This document shows positions 18,806 to 19,798 of a stretch of 19,798 nucleotides of DNA, piece after piece. Within the stretch, counting starts at the first letter, position 1; each line of letters starts with the position of its first letter. Under the pieces are notes generated by a model. It had not been told where the DNA came from and ran no database searches. It saw only the letters and a list, made by a program, of their open reading frames with translations. This stretch comes from Monoraphidium neglectum (Eukaryota > Chlorophyta > Chlorophyceae > Sphaeropleales > Selenastraceae): positions 1 to 19,798 of the forward strand of contig NW_014012793.1 of NCBI RefSeq assembly GCF_000611645.1. The letters are read 5' to 3'. A program made the translations under genes and the position numbers.

Positions 18806-19498
18806 TTGGGGGGAAGGGCAGGGAGTACGCTGTTGTCACAGGCAGATGCCTATTTTTTCGACCCTCGGGCGCTTCAAACGCGACAGACAACCATCACTGG
18901 TTGCTGGCTGTTGCCAGCTAATGCGATTCAGCCGCGGTGCGTAGCCAGACCTGACCGCTGTGAGCACCAGACAACCCACCGCCTCCAAAGTGGTAACGTT
19001 ACAGAGAGCATGTGTGTGCGCATCGACGCGCGCATCGCGATTCAACGCATGTGCACTCAGGGTCATGGTGGCCGGTGTTGTGAGGTGTGATGCATAGTCA
19101 ACGCGTTTTGCAGGCCGCCAGTATGGCGGCAGGATGGAGCGAGTTGTGTCGGGTGTTTTGCAAGCGTTGTAGCAAGTGAGTGAAGCAGATCCGTCGATGT
19201 AGGCGCAAGGGGAGTGGCGCGTTGTGGTGGCTGCACAACCCAGTGGGTTGCAATGGAACCTGGAGGCGCCGCACCCAGAGCGCATGCAAAAGCACTCTGC
19301 TGGAGGTACAAAGCCTGGCAGGCGCTGCGGCGCTTGACGCACTGCACCAGATGCACACGCGCGCCCGGGCGGCCGAATCGCGAGAAGCGGCGGCCGCCGT
19401 CACCATGCACGCACAGCTGCAAACCGCCGGGCTATTCGGGGCCGTGCGTACGGTTGGTTGCGACTCAACAGCCTCTGTGCCAGGACTGTGAAGCACGA
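18806..19498. other. Region downstream of SUMT gene with no supported gene
   Basis: This stretch holds the SUMT 3' UTR. I found no TGTAA signal in it. Plus-strand bases 19300-19440 have an open Ala-rich frame (DALHQMHTRARAAESREAAA) and the minus strand is also open at 19568-19098, but neither shows a known motif or a clean splice structure. I leave it unassigned. Confidence 0.4.
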
Positions 19499-19798
19499 AT
19501 GCAGCAAAATCGGCCCAGCCGTCGTCACGGATGGGCCGCGGGCTTGGTGCGGCTGCGGCTGCAAACACTACTCCCTGCGCCTACCGCCCAGCCCCACAGG
19601 CATGCCGGCATACGGGTCAACACATTAGGAAGTCTTGTGGCGGCAAACGCGTGCAAGCCAAGTCACGGCCCCAACGTCGGGGCCATGCTAGTTGGTGCCC
19701 GCCATCCTCAGCGGGACACGCCAGGTAGCAGCGCCCCCGGCTCGCCGCGCAAGCGCCCTGCGCCCCGCCGCGCGCCCCCTGACGGGCGCCCCTACGGC
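19499..19798 (+). CDS. Possible 5' part of an unknown gene running off the right edge
   Basis: From the ATG at 19499 a frame of 100 codons stays open to the end of the window. Its last 25 residues (SSAPGSPRKRPAPRRAPPDG) have the codon composition of the genuine exons here and a basic, proline-rich character like a disordered or nuclear segment. The first 75 residues are less convincing and could be 5' UTR or intron, with the true exon starting after the CGCCAG/GT at about 19726. I recognise no family. Chance open frames of this size are common in such GC-rich DNA. Confidence 0.25.
   Translation, partial: MQQNRPSRRHGWAAGLVRLRLQTLLPAPTAQPHRHAGIRVNTLGSLVAANACKPSHGPNVGAMLVGARHPQRDTPGSSAPGSPRKRPAPRRAPPDGRPYG

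Overview
This is nuclear DNA from a GC-rich green alga. It is most likely a chlorophyte, and the Chlorophyceae/Sphaeropleales is my guess. The evidence is: split genes with short GT-AG introns whose phases match exactly; a TGTAA-type poly(A) signal downstream of several stop codons; long CAG/AGC tracts inside coding exons; and plant-lineage proteins (a 3-ketoacyl-CoA synthase, an SnRK2-type kinase, a CXIP4-like zinc knuckle, a siroheme-pathway methyltransferase). I see no bacterial operon, tRNA, rRNA, transposon or CRISPR array.

Layout from left to right. (1) Minus strand, 47-2495: a 3-ketoacyl-CoA synthase (very-long-chain fatty acid elongation). Its C-terminal end runs off the left edge. 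(2) Plus strand, 3436-7092: a seven-exon, 708-residue SnRK2-like Ser/Thr kinase with a long glutamine-rich C-terminal extension. It is divergent from gene 1 across about 0.94 kb. (3) Plus strand, 8174-10111: a five-exon, 371-residue ankyrin-repeat protein. (4) Minus strand, 10181-11221: an intronless 346-residue, mostly disordered protein of unknown function, convergent with gene 3. (5) Plus strand, 12298-14049: a 453-residue CXIP4/ZCCHC10-type zinc-knuckle protein with a Ser-rich and RS-rich tail. (6) Minus strand, 14394-16504: a 609-residue protein with possible EF-hand/p25-alpha-like segments and a (CAG)28 glutamine tract, convergent with gene 5. (7) Plus strand, 17264-18805: a 291-residue uroporphyrinogen-III C-methyltransferase homologue with an altered GGDP motif. 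(8) A weak open frame that enters the right edge (19499-19798, plus).

The genes do not form a pathway cluster. They are individually regulated, closely packed genes in alternating orientation. The most informative structural points are the two convergent pairs whose poly(A) signals cross over, two apparent GC-AG introns, the SRD-for-HRD change in the kinase, and the substituted motif in the methyltransferase. Exon boundaries were built by hand from splice consensus, codon phase and recalled family motifs. They were not checked against transcripts or databases. I did not find a convincing previously undescribed multi-gene system.
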